64,000 nucleotides of DNA from Fuerstiella sp. (lineage in GTDB: Bacteria; Planctomycetota; Planctomycetia; Planctomycetales; Planctomycetaceae): NCBI GenBank assembly GCA_022447225.1, contig JAKVAZ010000001.1, positions 544,955 through 608,954 of the forward strand, in the 5' to 3' direction. How positions within the stretch are numbered: position 1 is the first letter of the stretch; each line of letters begins with the position of its first letter. This document shows, piece after piece, positions 19,023-28,808 of the stretch. The translations under genes were made by a program, and so were the position numbers. The notes below the pieces were generated by a model. That model did no database searches. It was not told the DNA's origin and saw nothing but the letters and a program-made list of their open reading frames with translations.

Positions 19023-20213
19023 TTACAGCATTGTCAGACCGGCGACTGCGATGTTGAAACCATTGAACAGAACGTGCACCAGTACCACCGTCCGATAGCT
19101 GCGCCGCTGACAGTATGTCCAGCCGATAGCAGCGGCGAGCGGCAGAAGCGCGATACTGTCCGGAAATCCGTGAGCGAATGCAAACAGGAGTGAGGTCACG
19201 CATATTGCCAGTGGTACCGGCAGCCGGAACGGACTGCGGTGATTTAAGAATCCGCCCAAAATGACGACACGGTACAGAAGCTCTTCCATCAGTGGTGCGA
19301 GGACCACTGCAGTTACGGCAATCAAAAGCAACGATTCCGTACTCACACCATTCATGATCATTTCCAGAAACGGATGCTGGTCCTGTGCCGGAAGCAGCAG
19401 GGCCAGCGTTAGTTTCAGGAGTGCAGTGGGCAGCCAGGCCACCAGACAGATCTCTGTGGCAAACTGCAACTCCGGTTTCCATTGCCATTCTTCAGCCGGA
19501 GTTTCATTCCGGGAGATGTCGTCATCAGAAACTAAGGATGAAGGGCCTGTTACGTTTAAGTGAACCAGGCTGAGATTCTGATCATCAACGGTTTGGGTTT
19601 GACCGGTCTGCGCCTCGTCATTGTGCTGACTGGTTTCAGGAGAATTCAGGAACGGCAGCTGTCGCCAATTCAGGAGTAAAACAGGTATTCCCAGCAGGAG
19701 GATCAGGACAATGTCGTAGATCACAGCCTGACGAAGTTTTTTAGCCAGATTGGGGGAATCCGGTCGATCCGCTGCGGTTGAGTCTCCGGTCAGCGATGTT
19801 GTCGGAATGCTTTGTTGTGTCCGGCGATCATCCGGTAACCTCAGGCCGGAGGAGTCCGTATCGGATACAGGGGGCTGTCCGCGGTCTGATTTGATGCTGT
19901 CAGTGAGGGCGGTTGACGTTTGCCGGTCCGGGTTGATATCTGTGGATGAAACCGCAAGTGCAAGACCGGCCATCATCAGGGCCATCAGCAGTCCGGAGAT
20001 GAGCAGCGGTGCCGTAATCTGTAACAATGGTCGACTGGCTGCGGGCATTACTGAAGTGCCGCGTGAATATCGATTCCACCAAAATGCAAGGATGCACAGA
20101 CTTCCTGTCAGAGCGGCCATCACACAGGACCCTGCCAGGATTTCACCGATGCGGAACTCCCGTTCTGTCACCGCAGAATCAGCCAGCAGCCGTGGCAGGT
20201 CAGATAAATTCAT
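19023..20213 (-). CDS. CPBP family intramembrane metalloprotease
   Basis: A polytopic membrane protein of the CAAX protease/bacteriocin-processing (CPBP, Abi) family. The three motifs are present near the C-terminus: EELLYR (the EExxxR motif), FAFAHG (FxxxH) and HVLFN (HxxxN). These residues coordinate zinc and water in the Rce1 fold. The N-terminal half adds two further membrane segments separated by a polar, Asp/Ser/Thr-rich stretch (about residues 105-160) that looks disordered. Total length is 396 residues from ATG 20213, which has GGAAGA upstream; an in-frame ATG at 20261 adds 16 residues without support. Its substrate is unknown. It is divergent from trpC. Confidence 0.85.
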   Translation of the reverse strand: MNLSDLPRLLADSAVTEREFRIGEILAGSCVMAALTGSLCILAFWWNRYSRGTSVMPAASRPLLQITAPLLISGLLMALMMAGLALAVSSTDINPDRQTSTALTDSIKSDRGQPPVSDTDSSGLRLPDDRRTQQSIPTTSLTGDSTAADRPDSPNLAKKLRQAVIYDIVLILLLGIPVLLLNWRQLPFLNSPETSQHNDEAQTGQTQTVDDQNLSLVHLNVTGPSSLVSDDDISRNETPAEEWQWKPELQFATEICLVAWLPTALLKLTLALLLPAQDQHPFLEMIMNGVSTESLLLIAVTAVVLAPLMEELLYRVVILGGFLNHRSPFRLPVPLAICVTSLLFAFAHGFPDSIALLPLAAAIGWTYCQRRSYRTVVLVHVLFNGFNIAVAGLTML

Positions 20214-20424
20214 GTAAATTTCTTCCGCTGAAATTCCGGCTGTAGACAAATGTACGGGCACAGCAAGTCTCTGATGCCGGTAACAGAGCCAGGAAACTGG
20301 CGTTGAGACTGATCAGCAGTATGATCCTTACCAGCTGTTGTCTGAATGGGGTAAACCAATTGTTTTTTTTACCCACGTTCGACTGAGTTTGTACAACGCT
20401 TTATTTCTACGGAGCTGCATCGTT

Positions 20425-21228
20425 TTGTCGAGCCTGCTGTCTGATATCGTACGTCATAAGCGAACTGAAATAGCGGCTGCACGGCGGCGAACACCGGAAA
20501 AACAGCTGTGGCAACGGGCAGAATCGGCACCACCCGTCCGGGATTTCCACAATGCCCTGTCGGGCAGCAGGCCTGGGCTGATCGCTGAAGTCAAAAAAGC
20601 ATCACCTTCCGCCGGAATTATTCGAGCTGATTTTGATCCTGTGGACATTGCCCGCACTTACGAAGCTGCCGGAGCCCGGTGTCTGAGTGTTTTAACGGAT
20701 GAAAAGTTTTTCCAGGGACACCTGAAGTTTCTGCAGCAGATTCGGTCTCAGGTGAGCCTGCCGGTGATGCGAAAAGAATTTATCCTTGATCGCTATCAGG
20801 TTCTTGAGGCCAGAGCCTCGGGAGCTGACTGTGTTTTGCTGATAGCCGAATGCCTCAGCCAGGATGAACTCAATGATCTTCACCGGTTTGCCGGGGAGTT
20901 GGGAATGCAGACGTTGATCGAACTTTACGATGCCACCAATCTGCAAAGTGTTCTGAATACCGGGACACGGCTGGTTGGCATCAATAACCGCGATCTGCGA
21001 ACCTTTGCGACGTCTCTGGACCACACATTCGATTTAATGGATCAGATTCCACCTGAGGTTTTGCTGGTGAGTGAAAGCGGAATTCGAACTCATGGCGACG
21101 TCCTCAGACTGGCTGCTGCCGGGGTTGGTGGAATTCTGGTGGGTGAGTCACTCATGCGTCAGCCGGATATTGGTTCCGCAGTGCGTCAACTGATGGAGGG
21201 GCCGTCAGCGCAGTTGGATGCTTCTTAA
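20425..21228 (+). CDS. trpC: Indole-3-glycerol phosphate synthase
   Basis: TrpC cyclises 1-(2-carboxyphenylamino)-1-deoxyribulose phosphate to indole-3-glycerol phosphate in tryptophan synthesis. It is a TIM barrel. The first catalytic Lys is in LIAEVKKASPSAG, the next in VMRKEFILD. Glu-containing DCVLLIAECL, VGINNRDLRTF, LVSESGIRTH and GILVGESLM follow in the family order. I chose TTG 20425, which yields SSLLSDIVRHKRTEI, the typical N-terminus, with GGAG 10 bases upstream. The frame remains open back to a TTG at 20338, which adds 29 residues with no family match. No other trp gene is adjacent, as is common in planctomycetes. Confidence 0.92.
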   Translation: MSSLLSDIVRHKRTEIAAARRRTPEKQLWQRAESAPPVRDFHNALSGSRPGLIAEVKKASPSAGIIRADFDPVDIARTYEAAGARCLSVLTDEKFFQGHLKFLQQIRSQVSLPVMRKEFILDRYQVLEARASGADCVLLIAECLSQDELNDLHRFAGELGMQTLIELYDATNLQSVLNTGTRLVGINNRDLRTFATSLDHTFDLMDQIPPEVLLVSESGIRTHGDVLRLAAAGVGGILVGESLMRQPDIGSAVRQLMEGPSAQLDAS

Positions 21229-21275
21229 TGATGTATTTCAGGTTTAACCTGCCAAATTAATGAAGGAGTAAAATC

Positions 21276-21884
21276 ATGTCTCAAACTCATACGGCAGTCG
21301 AACATGTGCTTGTGATCCCGACGAGTGTCTTTCATGAAATTGGTCATTTCCAGGGATTCTGTAGCGATACTGATCGCTATCTGGATGTGATTCTTGATCC
21401 CGCTTATGCCAGTTACCGCCCACGTCCGGACATGGAGGAAGATCCGTCCTTCAAACAGTTGATTCCCTACTGCATTTTTCAGTATGACGATCAGGTGTTT
21501 GAATACCGTCGAGGAAACGGCCAGGGGGAAGCGCGTCTGCACGCAAAACGGTCAGTAGGTGTTGGCGGGCATGTGTCGACAGTTGACGTGGGTGGCGACC
21601 GGACCCCTTACCTGGAAGGTATGAAACGCGAGATTGAAGAGGAAGTTGATTTGCAGGGCGGATGGACTGAATCGTGTGTCGGACTGATCAATGACGACGA
21701 ATCCGACGTGGGAAAAGTCCATTTGGGCATTGTGCACATTTTCAATCTGGACAAACCCAAAGTTGTGCCACGTGAACAGTCGATGATAGACGCAGGATTC
21801 GCGCCACCGGAACGTTTGGCAGGCGAATTAGAAGAGTTTGAAACTTGGTCACAAATTTGTCTCAAGCATCTTTACGGGTGCTGA
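21276..21884 (+). CDS. Nudix-like phosphoesterase family protein
   Basis: The protein resembles Nudix-fold proteins that I know as conserved planctomycete and cyanobacterial phosphoesterases. The part [10 protein letters not shown] followed by [14 protein letters not shown] corresponds to a Nudix box: the REIEEEVDL helix matches REUxEExGU except for Asp in place of the final Gly. A second conserved area is [21 protein letters not shown]. There is no signal peptide. The substrate is unknown; Nudix enzymes usually hydrolyse nucleoside diphosphates linked to another group. AAGGAG lies just before ATG 21276, a strong ribosome binding site. The gene follows trpC by 47 bases on the same strand and may be cotranscribed. 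Confidence 0.75.
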   Translation: MSQTHTAVEHVLVIPTSVFHEIGHFQGFCSDTDRYLDVILDPAYASYRPRPDMEEDPSFKQLIPYCIFQYDDQVFEYRRGNGQGEARLHAKRSVGVGGHVSTVDVGGDRTPYLEGMKREIEEEVDLQGGWTESCVGLINDDESDVGKVHLGIVHIFNLDKPKVVPREQSMIDAGFAPPERLAGELEEFETWSQICLKHLYGC

Positions 21885-22028
21885 AGTCCAAAAACGGCAG
21901 ATTTTGCGACCTTAAGCAGCTCACAGTGAATACTAGCCGCTATTGAGGACGGGGCCCGAGTGGAACTTCTCCCCTTGCCCGCAGCGCCGGACAGCACAAT
22001 GACAGTCATTGCCAGGAGGGCAATTCCG

Positions 22029-22691
22029 ATGAGACGTTTCAATCTGTTTCTGTTGACGGGTCTCCTGGTGGCTGCCGGAGCAGGTGCGGTCATTGCTCAG
22101 CAGGTTGATGACCGTCCTCAAAGACCACCGGGACAGCTTTCCGAAGAAAAGCTGGGCAGCGCTCTGAGAGCTATTGGTCTGAAGCCGGCGAAAACAGAAA
22201 AACGTTATGATTTTGTGTTCAAGACCAGCATTCAGGGTGAAGAGTGGAAATTCAGCATGTCTGCAGTGCTGAGCCGCAACGAAGAATCGGTGTGGGTCAT
22301 GGCCTGGCTGGATCAGCTTCCCCGAAGTTCAAGTGCAGTGCCCCGGACCGCACTCCTCAGACTGCTGGCAGCTAATGATCGCCTTGGGAATGGAAAATTC
22401 TTTGCCTATATTCCGACCAACAAACGGTTTGTGCTGCAGCGAGTGGTTGCCAACGAAAAGATGACATCACGCAAATTACGGGCAACGCTTCAGGATCTGG
22501 CGATCAGTGTGGCAGACGAGTATCCAACCTGGGCTACTGCCGGCTGGAACCCGCAGAAAGCGGGTCCGCGAGTGGCAAGCGATTCCTCAGGCGGCCAGTC
22601 TGTTCCTGTAAACCGGGAAGAATCCGGTCTGTCCAGACGAATTCGTGCGTCCGAATCGGCAACGAAATTTAGTGATCGAAGTGTGAACTAG
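22029..22691 (+). CDS. Exported YbjN-like protein
   Basis: A 220-residue protein starting with a signal peptide (RRFNLFLLTGLLVAAGAGAVIAQ). The mature part resembles the YbjN / type III chaperone-like fold: a paired beta sheet (YDFVFKTSIQGEEWKFSMSA, ESVWVMAWL), then LLRLLAANDRLGNGKFFAYIP, FVLQRVVANEKMTSRKLRATL, and a final helix ending DEYPTW. These proteins are often found exported in planctomycetes and their role is unknown. The C-terminal 45 residues are polar and probably disordered. ATG 22029 has AGGAGG 10 bases upstream, a very strong ribosome binding site, so the upstream ATG at 21960 was rejected. A clear terminator follows. Confidence 0.75.
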   Translation: MRRFNLFLLTGLLVAAGAGAVIAQQVDDRPQRPPGQLSEEKLGSALRAIGLKPAKTEKRYDFVFKTSIQGEEWKFSMSAVLSRNEESVWVMAWLDQLPRSSSAVPRTALLRLLAANDRLGNGKFFAYIPTNKRFVLQRVVANEKMTSRKLRATLQDLAISVADEYPTWATAGWNPQKAGPRVASDSSGGQSVPVNREESGLSRRIRASESATKFSDRSVN

Positions 22692-22822
22692 AAAAACTCT
22701 GATCGGGCAGAATTGAGGGCGGAGACGTCTGTTCTGCGCCGACGGAACTGCCAAATCGCTATTTCACGTTCGTACAATCACTGCCAGTACGAAGATGACA
22801 TCGTTCAGAGACGCTTTTGAAG

Positions 22823-22856
22823 GCCGAATTACAGCATTGTAATTCGGCTCTTTTTG
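22823..22856 (+). terminator. Rho-independent terminator
   Basis: A perfect 10-bp stem, GCCGAATTAC / GTAATTCGGC, with loop AGCATT is followed by TCTTTTTG. It ends the transcript of the YbjN-like gene 130 bases upstream. Confidence 0.9.
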
Positions 22857-23192
22857 TATGAACTGGCAGCAGCATTCGAATGATCCGGAATATATTTGTA
22901 TGAGGTTTCAGATTCCCGGTTCGCAGAAAGAGGTCTTCCGGCGTTCGTCGGCCACGTCAATTCATTTTTCTGTGTCTTAAGTGATGTGTGGATTGTTTAT
23001 CTCTGCAACGCGTCACGAATCAGCGTGTATGTTTGCTGCATGTCGTCAAACCGGACTTTGGGAACAGAAGAATCTGGGACGATCCGGTACTTCAAACAAT
23101 CTGTGAAACCGGTACACTTTTCATTCGGATTGTGACTTTGATTACATCTGTTTCCGCTCATCCCTGCCTCTGTCATTCGCTGCCGTTCGCTC
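22857..23192. other. Intergenic region before the PutA-type gene
   Basis: No gene is called. A reverse frame ending at 22997 encodes a protein-like stretch (IVPDSSVPKVRFDDMQQ then TYTLIRDALQR). It has no recognisable start or family match, so I leave it unannotated. The region should hold the promoter of the gene at 23193. Confidence 0.4.
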
Positions 23193-26183
23193 ATGGCAAA
23201 ACGCTCTCGAATCGAAGATCGCGTTGAACGACGTACGCAGGAGATCGGGCAGGACCTGCTGGACCGACTGGAACATGGTACTCCATCCATGTTCCACGGA
23301 CGCTGGTGGGAGGACCAGTTGCTGAACTGGGCCATGGAAGACGAAGCCATTAAGTTACAGATGTTTCGCTTTGTCGATGTCCTGCCGATGCTCAGGGACC
23401 ACCGATCGATTGCCCGGCACCTGGAAGAATACTTTCAGGAGGTTCGTGAACGGTTGCCGTTTGCAGCTCGTTTGGGTCTGGATCTGTCGACGGGTAACAG
23501 TATTTTGAGTCGGGCGTTAGCCTGGAACGCCCGCACGAATGTGTCGAGGATGGCACGACGGTTTATCGCGGGTGAAACAGTCTGTCAGGTCCTGGATTCG
23601 GTTGAGGAGCTGCGTCGGTCCGGCTATGCGTTTACGCTGGATCTGCTGGGTGAAGCCGTTATCAGCGAAAAAGAAGCGGACCGTTATCAACAGACATACA
23701 TGGATCTGATTGTCGGTATGTCCGAACCAGTCGGAAGCTGGTCCGAAGTCAACCGCATTGACCGTGATAGTGCCGGTGCACTGCCGCGACTCAATCTCTC
23801 ACTTAAGCTGTCTGCTCTGGACAGTCGATTTTCGACCATCGACCCCATCGGTACCACCGAACGTGTGTGTTCACGTCTGCGTCCCATCCTGAGGCTGGCT
23901 CAGGAACACCATGTTTTTGTCAACTTCGATATGGAACAGCGTGACTACCGCAGTCTGACGTCCGGGATCTTCAGACAGATCCTTATGGAAGATGAATTTC
24001 GTGAATTCCCTGATGCCGGGATCGCAGTACAGGCCTATCTGCAGGACACCGCAACCGAACTCAAAAGTCTGCTGAAGTGGGTTAGAAAACGAAAAACGCC
24101 CGTTACAGTGCGACTGGTTAAGGGGGCCTACTGGGACTATGAAACCACCATGGCCGAATCCCGCGGCTGGCCGTGTCCTGTTTTTCAGCGGAAGTGGCAG
24201 TCGGATGACAGCTTTGAGAAACAGGTCCGGTTCATCCTGAAGCACCACCAGTGGCTGCGCCCGGCCCTGGGCAGCCACAATCTGCGCAGTCTGGCTCATG
24301 GACTTGCCTGGGCCGAAGAATACGGTGTGCCGGAACAAAATCTGGAAATTCAGATGCTGTACGGCATGGGTGACGAACAGGCACACCTGTTTTCGGAAAT
24401 GGGATATCGTGTCCGAATTTATACGCCGTTTGGCCAACTGATTCCCGGCATGGCCTACCTGGTTCGTCGCCTGCTTGAAAATACGTCCAACGATTCGTTT
24501 CTGCGTCAAAGTCTTACAGAACACCGACGTCCGGAATTGCTGCTTATGAAACCGTCCGAACATGCTGCCGAGGAACCTGTTACTGAATCTGTCACTGCGA
24601 CAGGATTTTCGAATGAGCCTCCGACCGACTTCAGTATCGAAGACAATCGCAGCGCAATGCAACAGGCGCTGGAAGACGTCCGGTCCGAATTTTCACGTGA
24701 ATATCCACTTGTTATTGGCGGCAAGTCGTGTGACAGCCGCAGCATCCTGGTGTCGCGGAATCCATCTGATACCTCACAGGTTGTCGGGCGAGTTGCGAGT
24801 GCCAGTTCGGATCAGGCTGCCGACGCCGTTCGGGAAGCCGAACGTGCGTTTCCGCAATGGGCGTCGACCGATGCCGGACGACGGGCTGATTGTCTGGAAC
24901 TGATTGCTGCAGAGATCCGAACACGACGGTTTGAACTGGCGGCGTGGATCATCAGTGAAGTTGGCAAGCCTTGGGTGGAAGCTGATGCAGAGGTGTCTGA
25001 GGCTGTCGATTTTTGCATGTACTATGCGCAGGAAATGAGACGTCTGCATCAACCACAGGAGTGTCACCTCAAAGGCGAAGAAAATACGTACTGCTATCGA
25101 CCTCGGGGTGTAGCGGTTGTGATCGCGCCCTGGAACTTTCCTTTGGCAATCCTCACCGGTATGACGGCAGCTGCCATGGTGGCGGGTAATACGGTGATTA
25201 TGAAGCCGGCCGAACAATCGTCGGTCGTGGCGTCGAAGCTGATGGATATCATACAGAATTCCGACGTTCCGGACGGCGTTGTCAATCTGGTTTCCGGTGT
25301 CGGTGAAACCATTGGTCCCGAACTTGTCTGCAGCCCGGATGTCGACCTTATCTGTTTTACCGGTTCCCGCAGTGTTGGCCTTGAAATCAACCGCCTGGCA
25401 GCGGAAACGGACGATCGTCAGCTGAACGTGCGACGAGTGATTGCAGAAATGGGAGGCAAGAACGCAATTATTGTTGACGAGGATGCCGACCTGGATGAGG
25501 CCATTCCCGGTATTCTCCGCAGCGCGTTTGCCTACGCCGGCCAAAAGTGTTCTGCCTGCTCGCGAGTTATTGTTCTGGGCGGAATTTATGACCGGTTTAT
25601 GCAGCGGCTTGTGGAAGCGACAGAGTGTCTGAAGCTGGGACCGGCTGACGATCCGGAGACTCAGATCGGTCCGGTGATCGACGATGATGCACGCAAACGT
25701 ATTCTGGCCACAATCGCCGGTCTGGATCCGGAACATGACGGAACACTGGTCTGGGAAGGTTCATCAGAAGAACTAGCCAACCAGGGGACATTTGTCGGGC
25801 CACACGTTATAGCGGATGCCCGGTCGGACTCTCCGATTTGTCAGCAGGAATTATTTGGTCCCGTACTGCCCGTGATTCGGGCCAGAACTCTGGACGATGC
25901 GTTTGCTCTGGCCAACGACACTCGTTTTGCGCTGACGGGCGGTGTCTACAGCCGTAGTCCCGTTACTCTCAAACGCGCTCGCAGTGAATTTGAAGTTGGC
26001 AATCTGTATCTCAACCGGGAAATCACCGGAGCGATGGTACAGCGTCATCCGTTTGGCGGGTATCGCATGAGCGGGACCGGCAGTAAGGCAGGTGGTCCGG
26101 ATTACCTTCTACAGTTTCTTGTTCCTGTGAATATCACGGAGAACACAATGCGCAACGGGTTTGCACCTGCGTCCGTCGAATAA
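23193..26183 (+). CDS. putA: Bifunctional proline dehydrogenase / glutamate-semialdehyde dehydrogenase
   Basis: The enzyme oxidises proline to pyrroline-5-carboxylate with FAD and then to glutamate with NAD, channelling the intermediate. Residues about 90-450 form the proline dehydrogenase barrel (LKLSALDSRF, VNFDMEQRDY, VRLVKGAYWDYE, GSHNLRSLAH, MLYGMGDEQ). Residues about 500-985 form the aldehyde dehydrogenase (APWNFPLAILTGM, VNLVSGVGETIG, catalytic Glu752 in EMGGKN, catalytic Cys786 in AYAGQKCSACSR, QELFGPVLPV). No N-terminal ribbon-helix-helix is seen, so it does not double as a repressor. At 996 residues it fits the shorter PutA type. It is monocistronic in this window. Confidence 0.94.
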   Translation: MAKRSRIEDRVERRTQEIGQDLLDRLEHGTPSMFHGRWWEDQLLNWAMEDEAIKLQMFRFVDVLPMLRDHRSIARHLEEYFQEVRERLPFAARLGLDLSTGNSILSRALAWNARTNVSRMARRFIAGETVCQVLDSVEELRRSGYAFTLDLLGEAVISEKEADRYQQTYMDLIVGMSEPVGSWSEVNRIDRDSAGALPRLNLSLKLSALDSRFSTIDPIGTTERVCSRLRPILRLAQEHHVFVNFDMEQRDYRSLTSGIFRQILMEDEFREFPDAGIAVQAYLQDTATELKSLLKWVRKRKTPVTVRLVKGAYWDYETTMAESRGWPCPVFQRKWQSDDSFEKQVRFILKHHQWLRPALGSHNLRSLAHGLAWAEEYGVPEQNLEIQMLYGMGDEQAHLFSEMGYRVRIYTPFGQLIPGMAYLVRRLLENTSNDSFLRQSLTEHRRPELLLMKPSEHAAEEPVTESVTATGFSNEPPTDFSIEDNRSAMQQALEDVRSEFSREYPLVIGGKSCDSRSILVSRNPSDTSQVVGRVASASSDQAADAVREAERAFPQWASTDAGRRADCLELIAAEIRTRRFELAAWIISEVGKPWVEADAEVSEAVDFCMYYAQEMRRLHQPQECHLKGEENTYCYRPRGVAVVIAPWNFPLAILTGMTAAAMVAGNTVIMKPAEQSSVVASKLMDIIQNSDVPDGVVNLVSGVGETIGPELVCSPDVDLICFTGSRSVGLEINRLAAETDDRQLNVRRVIAEMGGKNAIIVDEDADLDEAIPGILRSAFAYAGQKCSACSRVIVLGGIYDRFMQRLVEATECLKLGPADDPETQIGPVIDDDARKRILATIAGLDPEHDGTLVWEGSSEELANQGTFVGPHVIADARSDSPICQQELFGPVLPVIRARTLDDAFALANDTRFALTGGVYSRSPVTLKRARSEFEVGNLYLNREITGAMVQRHPFGGYRMSGTGSKAGGPDYLLQFLVPVNITENTMRNGFAPASVE

Positions 26184-26356
26184 CCATTAGGTAGAACAGG
26201 ACCGGTCAGACAGTCTGATACTGCAAAAATCTGTAGCGAGACGGATTCCGCCGTGCGTCAACATGTTTTTCAGCCTGACGGACATGCCGAATAAGGTCAC
26301 TGTGGTCATCGGCTGCATCCCCCTGGATGCTTCGCCGGTTGGAATTCGATGATTTG

Positions 26357-26962
26357 CTATCGAACCACGGAATTCGGCTGAGCAGCAACCCGTGTTTCCG
26401 GACGTAATTCGTTCTCGTACACATTCATTACCAGATCAATCCAGTCAGATGGTACGAGTTGAGGAAAACGGGTTCGCAGGTACCAGCTGGTGTATTCTTC
26501 TTCATGGATTGCCGACAGCAGCATTTGACGTTTAAGTTGCTCGTCGTCTTCCGTTTTGCCGTGTTTCGTTTCCAGCGCTTTGCGGAGAGCCGGTTGATTC
26601 AAAACAGTTTCGTACCCCGACATCTGATGCCTGATCAGCTTTGTTTGGCGAAATGCCTTACGGCGCAAAAGTTCCTCCATCAGGGGACTTCCCAGTTCAC
26701 GATCAATCTCAACCAATTCGTCGGACTTTTGAGACATGACAATGGAGAATGCCCGCCGACGAACATCATCGCCAGCTTCAGGACGGAAGAGATCAATTCC
26801 TGCGGTTGTAACAATTGCCGCTTCAGTAATCTTACCCGGGAACGTGGTAACTTCCGGCATCTTCCACGAATATCGGACATACACGAACGTCATGACGATG
26901 CCCAGCAGGACTCCTCCGATGAATTTCATGATCGATGGTGACTCGTCAGATGACCGGATCAT
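26357..26962 (-). CDS. Membrane-anchored hypothetical protein
   Basis: A 201-residue protein of unknown function with one N-terminal transmembrane segment (IMKFIGGVLLGIVMTFVYVRYSW). The rest is a largely helical, charged domain (RRAFSIVMSQKSDELVEIDRE, LRRKAFRQTKLIRHQMSG, QLKRQMLLSAIHEEEYTSW). I recognise no family. Start ATG 26962 was chosen because AAGGGAGG lies just upstream; alternatives are ATG 26986 and ATG 26929, the latter beginning right at the hydrophobic segment. It converges on the PutA-type gene 173 bases away. Confidence 0.65.
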   Translation of the reverse strand: MIRSSDESPSIMKFIGGVLLGIVMTFVYVRYSWKMPEVTTFPGKITEAAIVTTAGIDLFRPEAGDDVRRRAFSIVMSQKSDELVEIDRELGSPLMEELLRRKAFRQTKLIRHQMSGYETVLNQPALRKALETKHGKTEDDEQLKRQMLLSAIHEEEYTSWYLRTRFPQLVPSDWIDLVMNVYENELRPETRVAAQPNSVVR

Positions 26963-27387
26963 GCAGCATCCTCCCTTACAGGACATGTGATCAATCAATA
27001 CAGCAGCCTAGCACGAACGTTATCGAAGGGGCTACATTGATTTTTTGTCATTGCCGGTGTTCGCAGCCCGGTCAGGATTCCTCAGGGGACTGCCGACGCA
27101 TGATACGCTTCAGCAGACACGGGGCACCCCGCACAGCCCGGATCATTCACAGGCTGCGGAGGAAGCAGAAACCGGACCAGGACGGTTTCGCTAAGTCAAA
27201 CAATTGCTGTGCCGGCGGGCACGGTGTCTGACGTTTTTGGGGAGACCTCCTGCTGGCCGGAGGAGCTCGGGGACAGACACATGACTCAACAGGTTAAAGT
27301 GTTTGTGCCCGTTCACTTATGGCAGTGAGCCAGTCCCTGTTTGTCGTGGATAATCGGTTAGAGACCGGTCGCACTGCAGCAGGACCA
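26963..27387. other. Intergenic region, no gene seen
   Basis: About 425 bases downstream of the peroxidase gene and upstream of the membrane-anchored hypothetical gene. Open frames here overlap on both strands without family resemblance. CTCCT and AGGAG around 27249-27267 could form a short hairpin, too weak to call. Confidence 0.4.
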
Positions 27388-28614
27388 CTATTCCGGCAAT
27401 CGTCCGGAAGCAATTTTCGGATAACGGCCTGTGACAGATCGCATGAAGGCCACCAGGTCATTCTTTTGTTGTTTGGTGATCTTGAGTGGTTTCATTTTTT
27501 CACTCAACCAGCGATTTTTTGTGCCTCCTTTGACGTAGTGTTCAACTACTTCTTCAAGTGTCTTCAGGCTGCCATCATGCATGTACGGAGCGGACAGGGC
27601 CACGTTGCGAATGGTTGGAGTTTTGAAAGCCCCTTTGTCCTTTTCGTCTTTGGTCTCCGCAAAACGGCCCAAGTCTGGCATGCTGGAATCCATTCCGATA
27701 CCAAGATTGTGATACTTTTCATCCGAAAGGTTGGCTCCCACATGACAGTTACTGCAGCCGATTTCTTTACTGAAAAAGAGTGCCTCTCCACGGACGGCGC
27801 TCTCTGACATCGGATTGTTCCTGGCACCCTTCTGCAGATTCAGGTACTTATGCCAGGTTTCCGGATCATCTTCCCTGAGATCTTTCAGGTCTTCGTCTTC
27901 CAGTGAGGTAAATGGTTTCAGTGCATCGCGATAGTCAAACGGAGTGGCACCGGTAACGATCGTTCGTTCAAAAGATGCGATGGCCTTGCCCACATTGTCA
28001 ATCGTTACACCGGACTTTGGAAACACGGCCCTGAATTCTGCTACATAGACAGGAATTTGCTTTAGTGTTGACACCGCTCCGTCGTGCGTGTTGCCCATTT
28101 CGATTGGACTGGCGATGGGGCCGACGGCCTGAGCTTCCAGAGAACCGGCTCGACCGTCCCAAAACTGTGCATCACTCAGAATTCGGTTGTAACTGACAGG
28201 AGAATTCCGGCCACCCTTCAGCCCCTCGATGCCGACTCCAAACTGTGTATGCCGCCCAAAGCCTTCCTGCGGATGATGACAACTTGCACAGCTGACTGTG
28301 TTGTCAGCCGACAATCGGGTATCAAAATACAGCTGGCGGCCAAGTTCAATTTTAGCCCGGGTGAGTGGATTTGCTTTGATGCCCCGCATATCCCGCTCAC
28401 CGGCACTTAGGCCCAGCGGAAGTTTCACGTCGAGCGCCTCATGATTAGCCGGAACAGCCAGCCATTCTCTGGCCTGTTGCAGCGTTAGCTCGCCAGTGCC
28501 AGGAATTCCCGAGGTGAGATCATCCATGCCCAGAGTAACTAATTCTTCTGCGCTCAGCAGAGATCCCCAGTTCGCCGCTGCAACAGCTGCCAGACACAGA
28601 ATGGTCTTCTTCAT
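27388..28614 (-). CDS. Di-haem cytochrome c peroxidase family protein
   Basis: A periplasmic protein of the CcpA/MauG family, reducing hydrogen peroxide with electrons from small cytochromes or oxidising another substrate. A signal peptide (TILCLAAVAAANWGSLLSAEE) precedes the mature part. The first haem site is CASCHH with cysteines 109 and 112; the second is CSNCHV near residue 285. Family blocks LGRQLYFDTRLSADNTVSC, RNSPVSYNRILSDAQFWDGRAGSLE, PFDYRDAL and FKTPTIRNVALSAPYMHDGSLKTLEEVVEHY are all present. The last includes the distal-methionine region. At 408 residues it is normal for the family. Start ATG 28614 has GGAG upstream. No partner cytochrome gene is adjacent. Confidence 0.93.
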   Translation of the reverse strand: MKKTILCLAAVAAANWGSLLSAEELVTLGMDDLTSGIPGTGELTLQQAREWLAVPANHEALDVKLPLGLSAGERDMRGIKANPLTRAKIELGRQLYFDTRLSADNTVSCASCHHPQEGFGRHTQFGVGIEGLKGGRNSPVSYNRILSDAQFWDGRAGSLEAQAVGPIASPIEMGNTHDGAVSTLKQIPVYVAEFRAVFPKSGVTIDNVGKAIASFERTIVTGATPFDYRDALKPFTSLEDEDLKDLREDDPETWHKYLNLQKGARNNPMSESAVRGEALFFSKEIGCSNCHVGANLSDEKYHNLGIGMDSSMPDLGRFAETKDEKDKGAFKTPTIRNVALSAPYMHDGSLKTLEEVVEHYVKGGTKNRWLSEKMKPLKITKQQKNDLVAFMRSVTGRYPKIASGRLPE

Positions 28615-28808
28615 CGTTGTTCTCCACAGACTGTTTTATTTGTTTTACCCTGTTGTCGTGAATTGACAGCTTACAGATGTGGAAAGGAAGTGTCGCGATC
28701 GGATAACGATTCCCGGCGAAATGTTCTGATCGGGAACCAGCGTTCCCGACCGTGGTCTGATTGGTGTCTGAGATTGTCCACATAAACTCAGCGGGATTCT
28801 TCGGCGTT

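Noticed and set aside
22997..23195. Reverse-strand frame ending at 22997 with a protein-like C-terminus
   Set aside because: It would start at the same place as the PutA-type gene on the other strand, has no ribosome binding site and matches no family I know; it may be a gene remnant but the support is too thin.
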